A stretch of 62,141 bases of DNA from Paenibacillus alkaliterrae (GCF_021532375.1 NZ_JAKGAP010000034.1:1-62141); one strand, 5' to 3'; shown: positions 25,462 to 33,986, counted from the first letter of the stretch. A program made the numbers and translations. The notes: a model not told the origin generated them from the sequence alone.

Positions 25462-26595
25462 ATGAAATGGACGCTTGGTGCAACGCTAAGCCTCCTTTTT
25501 GTTATTTTGGCTGGAGTTAATTGGAGAATTCAACATCCCACTTCTAAAAAAGGATTTGATCATATGCTTACAAGAGTAAAAAGAATGAGGCCATGGCTGA
25601 AATGGACACTTGGTACTGTGCTGGGTCTATTTATCCTAGGAATATGCGGGATTGGATATTTATTTTATCAAGTGAAGTCCATTTCCTTGGAAGATATCAA
25701 GGAGAGGCAATCGGCGAATGCGATTGTAGATGCGGAAGACTCTGATGAGACTGAGGTTCCTAAAGCTTTGGACGGTGCAGTAGGAAAGGCGAATGAATTT
25801 GCGAATAAACCAATTGAAACACAGGATGCTCTTGATGTCGCAGCTATACTTCTTAACTCGGGTCTTAGCTTTAAAGAAATTTATTGGCTGCAGGGCAGCG
25901 CTTCAGATGATTTGCCTACAGAAGAGAAACAGAGAATTCGAGATCTTCTCTTGGAGAAACTATCAGCAGAGGAGATTGAGGCACTACGGTCCATTACGAC
26001 TCAATACGGCAAAGGTTTGCTTATTCTAGATCCAAACTATCCTATTGAGGCTGTAGGCGTTAAGGATGAGGCAGAACGCGCACGAATAATTGAACAAGCG
26101 AATGCCAAGCAACCGGAAACGAATAAGCCTGAAGTTGAATCTGAACAGACTACAGTTAAACCTGTTCCAATTGAGCCTGAGATTGAAAGTGAAACCGAGA
26201 CTGCAACGAAACCAATTAGTGAAGAACAGCAAGCCGTTAAGGAAGGTATTCAAGCAGACTATAACTCTCAATTAAGTGCTCTCCAATCTAGTTGTGTTGC
26301 GAAGAGCAATGCATTGGCTTCTCAATTAGTTAGTGATGTTAAAGGAAAACAAGCGAACGGCGAGGAGATTTCCATAGACTTATTACAAAATACGTATTTG
26401 CCTAAAATTGCGGCATCGGAAGCACAATGCGACAACCAATTTTCTTTCACATTAGCGAACGCTAAACTAGAATACGAAACTGCTGGGTTAGATTCAGCGG
26501 AACTAAACGAGTGGCAATCTACGTATAATTCTGCCAAAGCCATAGCGAAATCAAATGCTTTATCGCAATTGAGCGCTGCATTGTCTGCAAAATAA
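25462..26595 (+). CDS. unknown membrane protein with C-terminal two-cysteine module
   Basis: A 377-residue protein I do not recognise. Two hydrophobic segments repeat each other: MKWTLGATLSLLFVILAG at residue 1 and LKWTLGTVLGLFILGICG near residue 46, so the N-terminus looks like a partial duplication. ATG 25564, with AAAAAAGGA upstream, is an alternative start giving one membrane helix. Residues about 80-200 are helical and charged, 210-255 a Glu/Pro/Thr-rich linker, and 258-377 an alpha-helical module with two cysteines (LSALQSSC and SEAQC). That module resembles the C-terminus of the protein at 35749. It lies between manC and ugd with close spacing, so a role in polysaccharide export or attachment is possible but unproven. 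Confidence 0.8.
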   Translation: MKWTLGATLSLLFVILAGVNWRIQHPTSKKGFDHMLTRVKRMRPWLKWTLGTVLGLFILGICGIGYLFYQVKSISLEDIKERQSANAIVDAEDSDETEVPKALDGAVGKANEFANKPIETQDALDVAAILLNSGLSFKEIYWLQGSASDDLPTEEKQRIRDLLLEKLSAEEIEALRSITTQYGKGLLILDPNYPIEAVGVKDEAERARIIEQANAKQPETNKPEVESEQTTVKPVPIEPEIESETETATKPISEEQQAVKEGIQADYNSQLSALQSSCVAKSNALASQLVSDVKGKQANGEEISIDLLQNTYLPKIAASEAQCDNQFSFTLANAKLEYETAGLDSAELNEWQSTYNSAKAIAKSNALSQLSAALSAK

Positions 26596-26617
26596 GCAAA
26601 GTGGAGGATGACATAAT

Positions 26618-27916
26618 ATGAGAGTTTCTGTCGCAGGAACAGGTTATGTAGGACTCGTAACTGCAGTCACTTTGGCCGAGAAGGGCCATTTCGTGACTTG
26701 TGTTGATATCGATGAAGAAAAAATTGAATTAATGAGAAGAGGCATCTGTCCAATATATGAGCCTGGGTTGGAAGAGCTTATGATTAGAAATAAGGAGAAA
26801 ATCTCTTATACTACTGACTATATGGCTGCATATAAGCGGGCAGAAGTTATAATTGTTGGTGTAGGAACACCTGAAAAGAAGGATGGATCCGCAAATCTAA
26901 AGTATATTTATGAGGTTGCGAGGCAAATAGCCCATACAGTGGAACGGGATTGTCTTGTAGTAATTAAGTCGACTGTACCTGTAGGGACAAATGATAAGAT
27001 TGCACAAATGATTAAAGAGAATATAAAGAATCATGTAGTGGTTGACGTTGTTTCAAATCCTGAATTTTTATCCCAGGGTACGGCAGTTAAGGATACTCTC
27101 TATGCTAAGAGAATTGTAATCGGTGTGGAAACGGAGCGCGCAGGAAATGTTATGAGGGAAATGTATGATCGGTTTGATATTCCTTATGTAATGACAGATC
27201 GTAAAAGCGCTGAAATGATAAAATATGCATCGAATGATTTCCTTGCATTGAAAATATCATACATTAATGAAATTGCTAATTTGTGTGAAATTGTCGGTGC
27301 CGATATTGAAGATGTAGCTAAAGGAATGGGAATGGACCCGAGAATTGGTGATCGTTTCTTGAATGCCGGTATTGGATACGGTGGTTCATGTTTCCCCAAG
27401 GATACTAAGGCCTTGCATTGGCTGGCTAGTTTTAATGATTACGAGTTGAAGACAATCAAAGCGGCAATTGAGGTTAATGAGAACCAAAAAATTAAACTGG
27501 TGAAGAAAGCTAGAAAATACTTTGATCATTTTAATGGTTTAAATGTTGCAGTATTGGGGCTTACATTCAAGCCGGAAACTGACGATTTGAGAGACGCTCC
27601 TTCCATTGAAAATATTCCTTTGCTATTGGATGATGGAGCGAATGTTAGAGTTTGGGATCCCGCAGGGATGGAGAACTTTAAGAAGAGGCTTCCCAGCGAC
27701 ATCATATATTGTGAGTCTATTGAGGAAGCTATTACAAATGCAGATGTATGTTTTATTTTTACAGAATGGTCTGAGATAAAAAAATTTGATATTCATAAAT
27801 ACTCAGAGCTGATGAAATATCCGCTCGTTATTGATGGCAGAAATTGTTATGAGTTGAGTTCTGCAAAAGAAGCTGGAATTGTATATGATTCTATTGGTAG
27901 AAAAAGAGTATTTTGA
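26618..27916 (+). CDS. ugd: UDP-glucose 6-dehydrogenase
   Basis: A 432-residue UDP-glucose/GDP-mannose dehydrogenase family member. It has the N-terminal Rossmann motif VAGTGYVGLVTAVTLAEKGH, KSTVPVGTND, SNPEFLSQGTAVKD, the central GIGYGGSCFPKDTKAL with the catalytic cysteine, and the C-terminal LGLTFKPETDDLRDAPS. It oxidises UDP-glucose to UDP-glucuronate, giving the polymer an acidic sugar. It uses the product of GalU at 13777. ATG 26618 follows GTGGAGGATG. Preference for UDP-glucose over GDP-mannose is inferred from overall resemblance to TuaD/Ugd. This is the last gene of the polysaccharide block. Confidence 0.94.
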   Translation: MRVSVAGTGYVGLVTAVTLAEKGHFVTCVDIDEEKIELMRRGICPIYEPGLEELMIRNKEKISYTTDYMAAYKRAEVIIVGVGTPEKKDGSANLKYIYEVARQIAHTVERDCLVVIKSTVPVGTNDKIAQMIKENIKNHVVVDVVSNPEFLSQGTAVKDTLYAKRIVIGVETERAGNVMREMYDRFDIPYVMTDRKSAEMIKYASNDFLALKISYINEIANLCEIVGADIEDVAKGMGMDPRIGDRFLNAGIGYGGSCFPKDTKALHWLASFNDYELKTIKAAIEVNENQKIKLVKKARKYFDHFNGLNVAVLGLTFKPETDDLRDAPSIENIPLLLDDGANVRVWDPAGMENFKKRLPSDIIYCESIEEAITNADVCFIFTEWSEIKKFDIHKYSELMKYPLVIDGRNCYELSSAKEAGIVYDSIGRKRVF

Positions 27917-27955
27917 GACCTGTGAGAGTCATTTTTTATTCGACATAGGAAAGGA

Positions 27956-28004
27956 CTTATCAAGCTCAGCTTGATGCAGGGCGGAATATTGTCGGGAGCA
28001 TGGG
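27956..28004 (+). repeat. 49-bp exact copy of the 3' end of the 35749 gene
   Basis: Positions 27956-28004 are identical to 36695-36743, coding for the last residues QAQLDAGRNIVGSMG of the copper-amine-oxidase-N protein. Here the frame would end GGTTAA; there it runs to GGATGA. Flanks on both sides are unrelated. Confidence 0.92.
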
Positions 28005-28051
28005 TTAACTGTAGAAGACTACGGAATCCCAATGCCTAATATTTATCATAT

Positions 28052-28100
28052 TAAGACTCTCTCATTCATATCTTGTAGGGATATGGAAGGGGGAGTCTTA
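28052..28100 (+). promoter_or_regulatory. hairpin sequestering the Shine-Dalgarno of the L,D-transpeptidase gene
   Basis: TAAGACTCTCTC (28052-28063) can pair fully, with two G-U pairs, with GGGGGAGTCTTA (28089-28100), which contains the SD. An inner stem CATATC/GATATG closes a 7-nt loop. The TTG start follows at 28102. The fold should block ribosome access. No T-run follows, so a terminator is unlikely. Confidence 0.7.
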
Positions 28101-28101
28101 T

Positions 28102-29607
28102 TTGGACAAGCAACCTCGGTTTGGAAACCACAATAAAAACAACTTAATAAAGCTGCATAAAAACCTCTATATTAACCCTAGTGATCCTCTGTATTACGAG
28201 AAGGTGCTGCGCTACCAGGATGCTCATTCGGCGGAAGCCCACTTTAGACTGGGGCAAAAGCACGAAAGCAATGGTTCGCTTTCCGGGGCGCTGGCCCATT
28301 ACAAGGAAGCGTCCCGCGATTTATATTCTCCTTACTCCGTGAAGGCCAAAGAAGCTATTCGCCGAATCGAACGGGATAGGCAGCCGCAGCGGGATCAGCC
28401 GCTCACAGCGGGACATGCAGCCCCCGGATCCGTTCCTTCTTCAGCTTCAAAATGGAATAAGCGGCTGTTGATAGCCCTCCTGCTGGCGATCTTGGTGCTC
28501 TTCATGATCGGGCCGGGGATGAAGCCGGTCAAAACGATCGTGTCATCCCTCATGCCTCCGAAAGTCGGGCTGGACGTTTTATACGAAAGCATTGATGTTC
28601 CGTTCATCGTCTATATTCAGCGGGATGAGCCTAACGACAAGATAGAGAGGCTGCTTCATCGCAGAGCCTTGGATATGAGCAGGACGATGCCATCGCAAAA
28701 CATTCAACTCTATGGGATTTTCACAACGAATCCGGAGAAATCGGGCCAGGCGATTCCGCTTGCAAACGACAAGCTGAAAGAGAGTGCCGCTGTCCTTGCG
28801 GAGTACAACGCTTCCGTCGACCCGAACGTGCGGATCCGCTTTCTTCATCCGGATTATCAACAAGCGCAGCAGCCAGGCTCATCCCCTCTCCTTTCCATAG
28901 GAACGAATCTCGTTCGGACAGCTTTGCAAACCTATATGGCGGATAACGGCAGGCCGCCGAACAGCCTTGATCAGCTTACGGGGGATTACCCGGACAATTA
29001 TCTCAGTTTTATCCCGAACGAAGCGGGCACAGGAACCAATCGCGTACATGGCAGCTATAATGGAACAGGAGGCTGGGTATACAACAATGATACCGCGGAC
29101 GTGGAGAAGATGTTCTTTCCTAACCGTTCGGGCGAGGCAGGCCGCATTCCATTCGAACCCCTGGCAATAGTGGTCTCCAAGCAGAATTACAAGCTGCAGC
29201 TCTTAAGCGGAAATCTAGTTATCCAGACGATGGAGGCAGGGCTTGGGAAGGATAACCGTACACCTGAGGGAACCTTCACGATCGATGAGCGGGTATGGGA
29301 ACCGAAAGCGGAAAGGGCGAACGCATACGGAGCGGCTGGACTTGGCATGGGGAATATAGCCATCCACGGAACGTATGACGAGCCGTCGATCGGAGCCAAT
29401 CAATCCATGGGGTGTATCCGTTTAACGAATCAACATGTACGCGAGCTCTTCCCCTTTGCCGCCAAAGGCACGGTGGTGAGTATTAAGGAAGAAGCGGCGG
29501 CAGCGGGGCAAATCGATGATCCCATCATCGATTTGCCTTCCTTAATTCCCGGCGATTCATTCAAATCCAATGAAAACTCAACCACCATTTTCAACTGGTT
29601 AGGCTGA
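28102..29607 (+). CDS. membrane-anchored L,D-transpeptidase (YkuD domain)
   Basis: A 501-residue protein. Residues 30-95 look like a small TPR-type helical region (HSAEAHFRLGQKHESNGSLS), 121-137 form one membrane helix without a signal cleavage site, and about 250-330 is a pilin-like patch (PNSLDQLTGDYPDNYLSFIP). The YkuD catalytic domain occupies about 350-465: GKDNRTPEGTFTI, then HGTYDEPSIGANQSMGCIRL, with catalytic His and the S-x-GC-x-R cysteine. It should make 3-3 peptidoglycan cross-links or attach polymers outside the membrane. TTG start after GGGGGAG; the SD sits in a hairpin. Relatives of this mixed architecture occur in Paenibacillus (recollection, not checked). Confidence 0.9.
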   Translation: MDKQPRFGNHNKNNLIKLHKNLYINPSDPLYYEKVLRYQDAHSAEAHFRLGQKHESNGSLSGALAHYKEASRDLYSPYSVKAKEAIRRIERDRQPQRDQPLTAGHAAPGSVPSSASKWNKRLLIALLLAILVLFMIGPGMKPVKTIVSSLMPPKVGLDVLYESIDVPFIVYIQRDEPNDKIERLLHRRALDMSRTMPSQNIQLYGIFTTNPEKSGQAIPLANDKLKESAAVLAEYNASVDPNVRIRFLHPDYQQAQQPGSSPLLSIGTNLVRTALQTYMADNGRPPNSLDQLTGDYPDNYLSFIPNEAGTGTNRVHGSYNGTGGWVYNNDTADVEKMFFPNRSGEAGRIPFEPLAIVVSKQNYKLQLLSGNLVIQTMEAGLGKDNRTPEGTFTIDERVWEPKAERANAYGAAGLGMGNIAIHGTYDEPSIGANQSMGCIRLTNQHVRELFPFAAKGTVVSIKEEAAAAGQIDDPIIDLPSLIPGDSFKSNENSTTIFNWLG

Positions 29608-29840
29608 CGAAATTTTATCGACGTCTGTTAAGGGGGAATCGTTTTGTGTGATTTTCACTTTTTCGATACTTTTCTTTTTGGATCATATAACTTTTGGTAA
29701 ACAGAATCTTCGTGGAACATAAAAAAGTAAAATTTATGTTGCGTATTTTGAAAAAAAGGTTTAAAATGTTTAACTGGGATAATGAATATAAATAGTATAA
29801 TTGGTGAATGATATGGTATACTATAAGGGAGGTGAATATC

Positions 29841-30335
29841 ATGCCAAAACTAAATGAACAGGATTTTGTGCTTGAATTTGAAGAGTATGCATTAGCGCCA
29901 CAACTAGCAGAAGAAGAACGTAAATTGCTCGAAGATGCAAAACGAGTCATTTTGCGTCTCATCCATCAACAATCGAATTTCCCCGTTGCTAGCGTTGTTA
30001 AGGTAATTAAAATGCAACCCGAGGATTTAAAATCAGAAATCGAAGCCAAATACATCCCCGTTGAAGAAGTTGCAGAACTTTTCGGCATAAGCCAGCAAGG
30101 CGTATATAAATGGATCAACAAAGGTAAGGTTGATTTCGAAGAGGTTCACACGCCCGGCGGCTCGAAAAAATTGATTTTACGCGCACAGTTTAACGATCCG
30201 AAGTATCACAAGCAGATAGAATCCGTTCGCCGCACAAGGGAAGCACTTGCTAAAGTAAAGCCGCCAGAAAAAGAGGAAGATCTCTACCCCATTAGTAATA
30301 ATCAATCGCAGATGGAGGAGCTAGATGTCAAATAA
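29841..30335 (+). CDS. helix-turn-helix (excisionase-type) antitoxin partner
   Basis: A 164-residue protein. Residues about 72-120 (YIPVEEVAELFGISQQGVYK, WINKGKVDFEEV, TPGGSKKLI) form a MerR/excisionase-like winged HTH. The N-terminal part is acidic and helical. It overlaps the next gene, a PIN-domain remnant, by 11 bp, the arrangement of a toxin-antitoxin pair in which this protein would be antitoxin and repressor. ATG 29841 has a perfect AGGGAGGTG SD; an in-frame ATG at 29808 lacks one. With the toxin broken, it may persist as a stand-alone regulator. Confidence 0.8.
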   Translation: MPKLNEQDFVLEFEEYALAPQLAEEERKLLEDAKRVILRLIHQQSNFPVASVVKVIKMQPEDLKSEIEAKYIPVEEVAELFGISQQGVYKWINKGKVDFEEVHTPGGSKKLILRAQFNDPKYHKQIESVRRTREALAKVKPPEKEEDLYPISNNQSQMEELDVK

Positions 30336-30842
30336 ACAGCGTGTCATCTGCGATACAAATATTTATATTTACGCTTCTTGGGACTATAAGCCAGCAGTCG
30401 AGCTTATCAACGAACTTCGTTTCGACTATGATATTGAACTGCTGATGCCGAAATTGCTCGAAAAACTGGCGATATACGTGCACAATGGTTTGAAAAAGAC
30501 GGCAAGAAGTTGCCTTCGCCAGATGCCATCATTGCCGCAACTGCAATTTTGAATGATGCCAAGCTTTATAGCAATAATGATGGGGATTTTTCTTACGCTG
30601 TAGATAATTTTGGGTTGCAATACGAGAACCCAATCAATCGAATGGTTCTAGATCGGTTCATGCAGGAAAATGGTTTAAAGTTCGATCAAAAAGATACAAT
30701 GGAAACACTTGAGCGCGTAATCGAAGGTTTAAACGAAAGCGAACTTCGGGAGCTTGCTTATAAGTCGATAGGACTTCTGAACGACGAGGCGAAGAAAGAT
30801 CAAATTAAATTTGCACGGAACCTAAAAAAGAAACGAATGTAG
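30325..30842 (+). pseudogene. PIN-domain toxin, frameshift and internal deletion
   Basis: The first frame gives RVICDTNIYIYASWDYKPAV (first catalytic Asp of a PIN domain) and loses similarity near 30445. The other frame then reads EIARKTGDIRAQWFEK, LPSPDAIIAATAILNDAKLY and NNDGDF, the typical second half with the later acidic residues. Some 30-40 residues, including the conserved Glu strand, seem lost. After the PIN domain a helical C-terminal extension of about 70 residues continues to 30842. The RNase would be inactive. Confidence 0.82.
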
Positions 30843-30990
30843 CAGTGAAATAACGGGTTCAGTTAATCTATAATTCCACGAATGTCTTCTCGCCGCGATA
30901 CTTCGCTCTTATGATTAATACTTAGTTTTTGATTACATACATTTGACGTGCGAGTTTGCCTATATCATCTTGAAAGTGAGTCGTGGTGAA

Positions 30991-31166
30991 ATGGCTGTGG
31001 AATATCGTAATGACCAATACATTCAAGATGAAAGTGTTCGATGGAAGGCAAGGATGTCCATTGTGAGGTGGAGCTGACGAAATTCGACAAAAAACCCTCG
31101 TATACAGATTTCGAGGTCCGTATTATAATAGGGCTTAAGTATCAACCGAATATGTGGAGGCGTTGA
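30991..31166 (+). pseudogene. decayed small ORF of unknown function
   Basis: ATG 30991 after GTGGTGAA opens MAVEYRNDQYIQDESVRW; a shift into the frame at 31041 continues GKDVHCEVELTKFDKKPSYT to a TGA at 31166. Composition looks coding but I recognise no family. The rest of 30843-31475 holds only a hairpin at 31220. Confidence 0.4.
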
Positions 31167-31219
31167 ACCCGGATACGTATGTGGGCACTTGAATCCGGTG
31201 GAGCCAATAGTGCAACCGG

Positions 31220-31246
31220 CCATCTTTCTATAGAAAGATGGTTTTT
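31220..31246 (+). terminator. perfect hairpin with T-run
   Basis: CCATCTTTCTA (31220-31230) and TAGAAAGATGG (31231-31241), then T5. It looks like a Rho-independent terminator for the decayed ORF or TA transcript. Confidence 0.8.
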
Positions 31247-31475
31247 CGCGTTCCTAATTTCCTAATATTGGCATTTATTGCGAAAGGAGCTATGTAGCGG
31301 GATGGGCAACCCCCAAAGAAGGAAGTATGCAATAACCTATACATACCCATTTTCGTCAAATTAAGAGTTATTATTATAAAAATCCCCTTACAACCTGTTG
31401 CACAATATGACAGAGTCTGCTCCATTTACCGTATATAATTAAGAAACAAATATCGATCGGGAGGTTATTAATCAT

Positions 31476-31616
31476 ATGCCCAATTATTATTTCAAAGAAA
31501 TATGGTCCCCTCTTAAATTAATAGGCATTCGCTTCTTTCGTGATGATGAATCTCGGGTTTGGGTGAAGCTTTGGTCAAAGTCGCGACGTCCTCTCGGGAG
31601 CAGAAAAACAATCTAA
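31476..31616 (+). CDS. small basic ORF, 46 residues
   Basis: ATG 31476 has an excellent SD (GGGAGGT, spacing about ten) and encodes 46 residues rich in Trp, Phe and Arg (EIWSPLKLIGIRFFRDDESR). No family is recognised. It ends 170 bp before the exported-fibre operon. It could be a real microprotein or a leader; the SD is the main support. Confidence 0.45.
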   Translation: MPNYYFKEIWSPLKLIGIRFFRDDESRVWVKLWSKSRRPLGSRKTI

Positions 31617-31785
31617 CGCAGTTACGGAGAAGCTTCCTTGACCCTGGCGGTTGGGGATTTTTTGATTAATCATTTCGTCATCAAATTAACTTTCCAGCAT
31701 ATATTGTAAAAGGAATTTTGCGTGAGGGAATGTCTATTCTATTCGTTCGGAAATAGATTGGGTTAATAAGAGAAGGGGCGAGAGA

Positions 31786-32334
31786 ATGAAGAAAAGAAGA
31801 TTTTTTTTGATTTTGGGTCTGTTGATAGCGGTTATCTCGACGGCCGTGAGTTTTGCAACGGAGTCAGGCACCACCACATTGGGTATTACAGCGAGCGCAA
31901 ACTCTGCTTCCGTCACGCTTCCCAGCGGGACAGGCCAAGCTGCTGGAAAATATAATGGTGAAGCGCCAACATGGAGCCCGGTAGTAAATTCTACGGGTTC
32001 GATTACCGCCGGCGACTTATATATTGTGAACATGGTTTCAGCGGGGGTGAATAAGCGTTTAACTTTATATCTCAATAACCCGGATCAATTAAGCAAAGCT
32101 TATTCTTATCTTAATATGAAAGTGACCGTGTATAAAGCAAATATCGCTGCAGCTCCAACCGCTTGGACGCCAGTTGCCGGTGGTACCTCTTATTTGAGCT
32201 TAATTAATGGTTATATTTCCTTCGATCTAACAAATGGAGAAAAATACGCAGTCAGCGTAGATAGTGGAAGCTATTACAATATGAAAACCTCTGGTGTAGT
32301 TCTCGCACCGTCTTTCTTCGCGGAGCTTAGATAA
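31786..32334 (+). CDS. exported TasA/camelysin-like protein 1
   Basis: A 182-residue secreted protein. The signal peptide ends in TAVSFA (about residue 25). The mature part is Ser/Thr/Gly-rich and beta-stranded, with LTLYLNNPDQLSKAYSYLNM followed by KVTVYKA, a pattern resembling TasA/camelysin-type matrix-fibre proteins processed by SipW. It has no LPxTG or SLH anchor. It heads a compact operon with a second exported protein, a SipW-type peptidase and a small ORF; the neighbouring peptidase is the best evidence for the class. GGGGCGAGAG lies before the ATG. Similarity to TasA is from pattern only. Confidence 0.72.
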   Translation: MKKRRFFLILGLLIAVISTAVSFATESGTTTLGITASANSASVTLPSGTGQAAGKYNGEAPTWSPVVNSTGSITAGDLYIVNMVSAGVNKRLTLYLNNPDQLSKAYSYLNMKVTVYKANIAAAPTAWTPVAGGTSYLSLINGYISFDLTNGEKYAVSVDSGSYYNMKTSGVVLAPSFFAELR

Positions 32335-32368
32335 TCGAATATTTCATTAAACAAAAGGGGGCGGCTGA

Positions 32369-32938
32369 ATGAAACGAGTAAGAGTAATCTTTCTCATTGC
32401 ATTTGCCGCCCTTTTTATATTTACATCCGTCAGCTTTGCCTTTCAGGTTCTAAATCTGAATATCAATATCACCCCTGAAAGCTCGCTTCCCAGCGGACAA
32501 GCGGCTTTAATAACAGGCGCTTCAGATAACTTGACGCTCCAAGTGGGAAATTCGCAAAAAATTCAGGGTGTCGGGCTCTTTGAGATTGAACTTGGATCCG
32601 CCAGAATCAGCGATCAGGTGAAGGTAAACGTGATGTTGGTTTACCCGGAGAAGATCAGAGGGGCTCTAAACAACCCGAATGCCTTTATTGATGTAGCCGT
32701 ATGGTATGAGGATCTTGATGGGACTCATTATTACAATGGGACCACGGTAGCAAGAGACCCGGGCGCTACGGCTCAAGCGCGTTTAAGTGAAATGTATGCT
32801 AGCGCAATTCTTCAGCCTACAAGGGCAGGGAAAACGAAAATGTATATTTTGGCAAGCATCACCGTACCCGGCGGTGCGCCTAGCGGCGCTCAAGACCAAT
32901 TAGATCAACTCGAGTTTTTCTGTGATGTGCGTTTATAA
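32369..32938 (+). CDS. exported TasA/camelysin-like protein 2
   Basis: A 189-residue secreted protein with a signal peptide ending in TSVSFA, like its neighbour. The mature chain is beta-rich, with VNVMLVYPEKIRGALNNPNA followed by FIDVAVWYE, which parallels the NNP..Y..V.VY pattern of the upstream protein, so the two look like diverged paralogues. A C-terminal segment ends EFFCDVRL with one cysteine. AAAGGGGGCGG precedes ATG 32369. A two-subunit extracellular fibre or complex is a reasonable inference; no direct evidence of polymerisation. Confidence 0.72.
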   Translation: MKRVRVIFLIAFAALFIFTSVSFAFQVLNLNINITPESSLPSGQAALITGASDNLTLQVGNSQKIQGVGLFEIELGSARISDQVKVNVMLVYPEKIRGALNNPNAFIDVAVWYEDLDGTHYYNGTTVARDPGATAQARLSEMYASAILQPTRAGKTKMYILASITVPGGAPSGAQDQLDQLEFFCDVRL

Positions 32939-32975
32939 TCAGGTAAGGAAGAAATCGAAAGGGAAGCTGGAATAG

Positions 32976-33635
32976 ATGAGGATACCGCGAAAACATCTGA
33001 GAAAAGGAGTAGCCCTTGGCCTATTCTTCTGTTTGATTCTGCTCGTATTCTACTTCCAATACACCACTCCGCCTTTCATCGGGATTCCGAGCCGAAGCAT
33101 GGAGCCGGCCTTTCATATCGGAGATTTGGTTGTGGTGAAAAGTGTCCCTGCCTCCAGTATTGGAATAGGAGATATTATTGTCATTGACGTACCGGAATTG
33201 ATCCGGGACAAGTATAATTATCCGTCTTCGATCGTCCATCGTGTTATCCAGGTAGATTCCAACGGCGAAAGCCTGCTGTTCCGCATCAAGGGGGATCATA
33301 ACGCCAGCGAGGATCCGTTTACTGTGTTTGACGAGGATATTATGGGGAAGGTGTATGCCAAAGTTCCTTACCTCGGCTATGCTATTCTTTTTCTGCATAG
33401 TAAGCAAGGTTATCGTTTTATCTTAATCTCGGCCATCATATACGCTATTTATATCATGTGGGAAATCATTGAAAATAGAAAAAAGATAATGAAGCAGGAT
33501 ATTTCCGATATTATCTTCTCCAAAATTTTATCTCGCATCGATGCTTTGGAAAAAAATCAGCAAGAACAAAAACAGCTGCTGGAACAGCTAATTGCTGAAC
33601 TAAAACGGGGGGATTCAACTAAGAAGGGTGGATAA
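32976..33635 (+). CDS. SipW-type (ER/archaeal-class) signal peptidase with coiled-coil tail
   Basis: A 219-residue type I signal peptidase of the Ser-His-Asp class. One N-terminal membrane helix (residues 11-29), then IPSRSMEPAFHIGDLVVV (catalytic Ser), SSIVHRVIQV (His in place of the bacterial Lys) and FRIKGDHNASEDP (Asp). A second helix lies at about 143-160. Residues about 170-219 form a charged, heptad-like tail (ALEKNQQEQKQLLEQLIAEL) that should be cytoplasmic and is longer than in B. subtilis SipW as I recall it. It should process the two upstream exported proteins. ATG 32976 is about 37 bp after the second subunit gene. Confidence 0.9.
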   Translation: MRIPRKHLRKGVALGLFFCLILLVFYFQYTTPPFIGIPSRSMEPAFHIGDLVVVKSVPASSIGIGDIIVIDVPELIRDKYNYPSSIVHRVIQVDSNGESLLFRIKGDHNASEDPFTVFDEDIMGKVYAKVPYLGYAILFLHSKQGYRFILISAIIYAIYIMWEIIENRKKIMKQDISDIIFSKILSRIDALEKNQQEQKQLLEQLIAELKRGDSTKKGG

Positions 33636-33686
33636 TAGGCCCAACAAATTAACTCACATACTCATTTACAGGGTGGTGAAACGGCT

Positions 33687-33944
33687 ATGATATCTTCCGA
33701 GGTTGCAAAAGCTTTTCTCGAAGATGCTATTATTCATTCCATACACATAGATCAATCCGGTACAGATGATCTTCTGATCTTAGTCGTGAACGAGGATATC
33801 GATGATATCAGCTTATATTTATCGAGATTGAAAAGAAAGATCATGAGAAGGTACCCGGCCTATTATTTCGAAATTACTTACGTAGCTTTAGAGGAGCTAG
33901 GTGACTATATAATTCCGAGTGATACAAGGATAATGCACAAATAG
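33687..33944 (+). CDS. small unknown protein closing the SipW operon
   Basis: An 85-residue soluble protein with no signal peptide. TDDLLILVVNEDIDDISLYL followed by a basic LKRKIMRRYPAYYF helix and ITYVALEELG vaguely recalls the small alpha-beta fold of minimal nucleotidyltransferases, but catalytic residues are not obvious, so I leave it unnamed. ATG 33687 is preceded by GGGTGGTGAAA. A terminator follows immediately, so it is the last gene of the operon. Confidence 0.65.
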   Translation: MISSEVAKAFLEDAIIHSIHIDQSGTDDLLILVVNEDIDDISLYLSRLKRKIMRRYPAYYFEITYVALEELGDYIIPSDTRIMHK

Positions 33945-33986
33945 GGGCAGTAGAGAAGTCGTTCGAGCTTCGCTACTGCTCCTTTT
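33944..33986 (+). terminator. terminator of the SipW operon
   Basis: GGGGCAGTAG (33944-33953) pairs with CTACTGCTCC (33973-33982; one G-T), an inner GAAG/CTTC stem extends it, and T4 follows. It starts within the last codons of the small ORF. Confidence 0.85.
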
